A stretch of 64,000 nucleotides of DNA from assembly GCA_907165065.1 (NCBI GenBank), contig OU015524.1, positions 62,925,295 to 62,989,294 of the forward strand, given 5' to 3'. How positions within the stretch are numbered: the first letter of the stretch is position 1; each line of letters opens with the position of its first letter. Source of the stretch: Caprimulgus europaeus. Taxonomy: Eukaryota > Chordata > Aves > Caprimulgiformes > Caprimulgidae. Positions 61,836 through 64,000 of the stretch are shown here, in pieces. Below the pieces are notes generated by a model. The model searched no databases. It saw only the letters and a list, made by a program, of their open reading frames with translations, and was not told the DNA's origin. Both the position numbers and the translations under genes were made by a program.

Positions 61836-62932
61836 ACAGAATCACAGAATTGCTCAGGTGGGAAGGGACCTGTTGATATTATCTAGTCCAATCCCCCTGC
61901 CCAAACCAGTCAGTCATAGCAGATTGTCCAGAACCACATCCAGATAGATTTGAAATATTTCCAAGAATGGAAACACCACAGCCTATCTGGCCAATCTGTT
62001 CTTATGTCTGACCACCGTCACAATAAAGAAGTGGGTTCTTGTATTCAGATGGAATTTCATGTGCTTCAGTTTGTGCTCATTGCCTTTTGACCTGTCACTG
62101 GGCACCACTGAAAAGGTCCAAGCTCCATCCTTTTTACATCCCCCCTTCAGGTATTTATACACATTCATAAAATTCCCCTGAACCTGCTCTTCTCCATACT
62201 AAACAGTTCCAGCTCTCTGCCTTTCCTTATATGAAAAGTGCTCCATTTCCTTAACTGTCTTTGTGGTCCTATACTGGACTTGCTCCAATAAGTCCATGTT
62301 TTTCTTGTATTGGGGAGCCCAACAATGGACCCACCACTCCAGGTCTGACTTCACCAAAGCTGAGTAGAGGGGAAGCATCACCTCCCTTGACCTGCTGGCA
62401 ACACTCCTCTGAATGCAGCCCAGGGTACCATTGGCCTTCTTTGTCACAAGGGCACATTACTGACTTGTGTTCAACTTGGTGTCCACCAAGACCCTTGATC
62501 CTTCTCTGCAGAGCTACTTTCCAGCTAGGTGACCCCCAGCAAACAGTGGTGCCCAAAGTCATCCCTTCCCAGGTACATAATTTTGCATTTCATTTTGTTG
62601 AACTTCATGAGTTTCCTGTAGGCCCATTTCTCTAGCCTGTTGAGATCCCTCTGAATGGTAGCACAACCCCTCTGTCATATCAACTACTCCTCCCAGTTTT
62701 GTATCATCTGTGAACATCCAGGTCTCCAGTGAAGCTATTAAACAGTATTGGCCCTGGGGTGCACCACTGGTGACTTGCCTCCAACTGGACTTTATACTGC
62801 TTGCTGAGCACCACCGTCTGGGTCTGGCTTCTGATTCAATTTTCAGACCACCTCACTCTGCACTTTTCTAGCCCGTACTTTGTCCACTTAACCAAAAGGA
62901 TGTTGTGGGAGACAGTGTCAAAAGTATCCTTC
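61836..62932 (-). mobile_element. CR1 LINE, longest copy in the window
   Basis: The left end ACAGAATCACAGAATTGCTC (61836) is a CR1 3' terminus read backwards. Similarity to the complement of ORF2 runs to about 62930, ending after GGGAGACAGTGTCAAAAG. Roughly 1.1 kb of a normal 4.5 kb element remains, so it is 5'-truncated. Divergence from the usual tail block suggests an older subfamily than the copy at 6021. Plus-strand frames over it (for example 62261-62635) are antisense. Confidence 0.93.
61983..62932 (-). pseudogene. CR1 ORF2 C-terminal remnant
   Basis: On the minus strand this encodes the end of the CR1 ORF2 protein downstream of the reverse-transcriptase palm. From 62447 to 61983 a single frame of about 155 codons is preserved apart from one internal stop at 62199-62201. 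Landmarks are ASRSREVMLPLYSALV, a YKKNMDLLEQVQ segment, and FHLNTRTHFFIVTVV before a premature stop at 61983. Upstream (62448-62932) the similarity continues in shifted frames. The catalytic region is gone, so no activity is possible. Confidence 0.82.
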
Positions 62933-64000
62933 TCTCAAAATTTGCCTTGCTTTCTTTTCCACAGTAATGCTGACATTTCTGTTTTGGTTTGCTTTGTTTG
63001 AAACTGTTTTTAACAATTGACTTCAGTGGTTTTCTCTAATAGAGAGATTCATGTTCTCTTTTCGGGTGAGAAAAATGTGATTTTATGTGTTAAAACCCAC
63101 TGGCAGTTACGTGCTCTGCAATGCAGTCACTGATGTGTAAGTCGTCTCCCTTAGCTCAGGCATGTTTGCATCCAAGTGCTACTTTCCTTACAGCATGTAA
63201 GGGACCAAGGCTTAGTCTGAAGAGTGGAAGACCACTGCCACAGGCAGTGACATTCCCCACCAGCCAAACACAGCTTGCAGAAGGTTTTACATGACATATG
63301 ACTTCCACATGCAATTTCCAATTCTAACATCCCTCTGTTTCTTTCTGCATTTTACTCAGTATGATAGTAACAGGTAGAGGCATTTGGGCTGGATAATGAG
63401 TAGCATGTGACAAGGGGGAAGGCTATCAAACACACAATTTAGCAGATATTCCTCTGCTGTGAAGCACTGGAATTTTTCAGGGTGCTGTGCTAAGTTCCTG
63501 CTTGTGACTTTTGGGACTTCTTGCCCCAGCTCAGTACTGACCAATTTCTTCTCTGAAGAGCTCATCTGGGCACAGGGCATCTGGGTGCTGAGCATCTCTG
63601 AATAGCTCTGCCACATTTCTAAATTACCTATTTGAATAGGCCATGTTTGAAGGGCTAGACTGACCACTGCCATTAAAATAATTTTTGTTGTTCTGCTATT
63701 AAAAAGGAACAATGCAGATGTAAACTGTGGCATTTGTAACATATTTAGTATTTTTGTTAATTCCCTATTTGTCATTGCATTTGCATTCATTGCCTTGAGC
63801 TGTTTTAGAAAGTTAAAAATATGAGCAAAGAGAAAGTGTCAAGAAAATGCTCTAAAAACTTATTAAAATTTTCTCTTTTGTTTTTCTCAGATGGAGGAGT
63901 TGTTTGTTACGTGTTACTTTTCACGGTGGATATGCGCCTGGCTATAGTAAGTTAAGAGGAAATCAAGGGTGGTGCTGCTAACATTCCACCCTTAGCTCCC
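62933..64000. other. Gene-free sequence with an exon candidate at the right edge
   Basis: Apart from the segment at 63891-63946 nothing is recognised. A 144-codon minus-strand frame (63356-63790) has ordinary composition, no motif and no splice or promoter support. I regard it as chance. Confidence 0.5.
63891..63946 (+). other. Best candidate exon, 56 bp
   Basis: The acceptor is excellent (an unbroken pyrimidine-rich run, TTCTCTTTTGTTTTTCTCAG, at 63871-63890). The donor is ATA|GTAAGT (63947-63952). All three frames are open across the 56 bases, and the segment has four CpG dinucleotides in codon-like positions, unlike the flanks. It could be an internal exon of a gene that continues outside the window, and 56 bases would shift phase by two. 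None of the three peptides matches a family I know, so no product is named. It may still be a cryptic site. Confidence 0.25.

Noticed and set aside
62261..62635. 124-codon plus-strand ORF
   Set aside because: Antisense to CR1 ORF2.
63356..63790. 144-codon minus-strand ORF
   Set aside because: Ordinary composition for chance frames, no domain, no promoter or splice context.

Overview
The window looks like a gene-poor piece of a bird genome. Four 5'-truncated CR1 LINEs lie on the minus strand with the avian-type 3' end (tandem ATTCTATG-like octamers), and a fifth CR1 tail lies on the plus strand. There is also a solo LTR of a TG...CA endogenous-retrovirus type common in birds, and the background is AT-rich and CpG-poor. 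I cannot place the species, chromosome or host gene from sequence alone.

I find no complete protein-coding gene, tRNA, rRNA or CRISPR array. The longest open frames (about 130 to 153 codons) are roughly what chance gives in 64 kb of AT-rich DNA, show no family I recognise, or are antisense to CR1. The window is best read as intergenic DNA or the inside of one or more large introns. A few short open segments bounded by good acceptor and donor signals (63891-63946, 25043-25129, 31884-31953, 7692-7759 minus, 61060-61113) are listed as low-confidence exon candidates.

Layout. 1-6 kb: unique DNA, a CR1 tail (1590-1686), a canonical G-quadruplex motif (3364-3382) touching an ancient MIR/CORE-SINE-like remnant (3398-3510). 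6-6.8 kb: CR1 with a decayed reverse-transcriptase ORF end. 6.8-16.8 kb: unique DNA with a CpG-rich pair of CACGTG boxes (12409-12434). 16.8-17.4 kb: second CR1. 17.4-42.5 kb: long unique stretch with small microsatellites, a perfect 11-bp inverted repeat made of facing SOX-like words (25679-25703) and a perfect 40-bp tandem duplication (35602-35681). 42.57-42.83 kb: LTR end fragment merged with a three-phase trinucleotide/hexanucleotide microsatellite. 46.7 kb: short CR1 tail. 49.34 kb: perfect 30-bp tandem duplication. 49.96-51.08 kb: solo LTR with an internal array of degenerate 39-52 bp units. 55.9-56.2 kb: an uninterrupted pentanucleotide (TCCTC)n array of about 56 units, the most striking object in the window. 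61.8-62.9 kb: the longest CR1 copy, with part of ORF2 still largely in frame. 63.9 kb: the best exon candidate.

I see no new multi-gene system. The items most worth checking are the (TCCTC)n array, the splice-bounded segments, the paired E-boxes, the G-quadruplex and the SOX-like palindrome.
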